A stretch of 14,040 nucleotides of DNA from Embleya sp040605455. Lineage in GTDB: Bacteria > Actinomycetota > Actinomycetes > Streptomycetales > Streptomycetaceae. The notes under the pieces are model-generated. The model was not told the DNA's origin. It saw nothing but the letters and a program-made list of their open reading frames with translations, and did no database searches. A program made the position numbers and the translations under genes. Positions 13,844 through 14,040 of the stretch are shown one piece after another (within the stretch, counting starts at the first letter, position 1; every line of letters begins with the position of its first letter). The stretch spans positions 1 to 14,040 of the forward strand of contig NZ_JBEXCV010000194.1 of assembly GCF_040605455.1 (NCBI RefSeq), in the 5' to 3' direction.

Positions 13844-14040
13844 CAAGACGAAGCGGCGGCGCGCGACCAGGACGACTCTTCGATCCCGGCCGAACAGCCC
13901 CACGCCCGGCACCGCGTCCGCCCGCGTCCGCCCCACAGGCTCGTCGCACCGACGAATCCTCGAAGGGGACCACCGCGCGGGTGCTTCCCAGGCCCGCCGA
14001 GGCGCGGACCGGACGACGCCGCCGGGCCCGGCGGAATGCG
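13844..14040. other. Unassigned sequence at right edge
   Basis: 197 bp after the TIGR03084 stop. It has a short direct repeat around CGCGTCCGCCC (near 13914-13932) and a 16-bp loopless palindrome (14019-14034, CCGCCGGGCCCGGCGG), neither a clear terminator. Minus-strand open frames reach the edge, but their products are Arg/Pro/Gly-rich and not convincing. An ATG at 14036 is too close to the end to judge. Confidence 0.4.

Noticed and set aside
12843..13936. Minus-strand frame antisense to the TIGR03084 gene
   Set aside because: The + strand protein has the H47/E138/H142 metal-site pattern and a ribosome-binding site. The antisense product is Arg/Pro/Gly-rich noise.
13785..13973. 62-codon minus-strand ORF at the right edge
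   Set aside because: Arg/Gly-rich, overlaps the end of the TIGR03084 gene, has no ribosome-binding site and no recognisable features.
14019..14034. 16-bp palindrome near the right edge as a terminator or operator
   Set aside because: Only G and C, no loop, and such runs are expected by chance at this GC content.
1..14040. tRNA/rRNA genes, CRISPR arrays, insertion sequences, attachment sites, defence or biosynthetic cassettes
   Set aside because: No cloverleaf, spaced repeats, transposase/integrase motifs or terminal inverted repeats were seen on either strand.

Overview
The window is GC-rich DNA (low 70s % by eye) with strong G/C preference at third codon positions, frequent GTG starts and purine-rich Shine-Dalgarno (SD) sites. 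It looks like chromosomal DNA of a streptomycete or close relative. The DUF5999 protein, the TIGR03084 protein and the PucR-type regulator fit this. No RNA genes, insertion sequences, integrases or CRISPR arrays are visible.

Region 1 (1-7155, minus strand) is a probable cell-envelope glycan operon, read right to left. It holds a DUF3068 two-TM protein (7155-6091), a GT4 glycosyltransferase (5938-4760), a class I SAM methyltransferase (4755-4030, 4 bp after the transferase) and a large AftD/DUF3367-type GT-C polyprenyl-linked glycosyltransferase. The last starts at GTG 3938 and runs off the left edge. From memory, M. tuberculosis carries the same families in the Rv0224c-Rv0236c neighbourhood, including a DUF2613 gene beside aftD. 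Here the grouping occurs in an organism that appears not to be a mycolate/arabinogalactan bacterium, so the glycan is unknown.

Region 2 (7156-9290) begins with an intergenic segment where a -35 box TTGACA for the minus operon sits in the palindrome TTGAC-N5-GTCAA (7228-7242). A divergent + strand unit follows: a 54-aa DUF2613-like membrane peptide (7325-7489) and a PucR/CdaR-like regulator (7579-8793). The regulator's stop codon interlocks with that of a convergent small single-TM protein (9047-8790).

Region 3 (9291-12842) has a DUF5999 Cys/His protein (9291-9485) followed by a 15-bp perfect hairpin, probably a bidirectional terminator. Converging on it is a NarL/DesK-type two-component system: response regulator 12842-12201, then a 713-aa membrane kinase 11960-9819. 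A possible proline-rich small ORF (9775-9560) may end the transcript. GTCCC repeats at about 11-bp steps occur at both ends of the kinase gene, in the 240-bp gap before it and inside its last codons.

Region 4 (12843-14040) holds a divergent TIGR03084/MDMPI-fold metal-binding protein (13046-13843) and about 200 bp of unassigned sequence.
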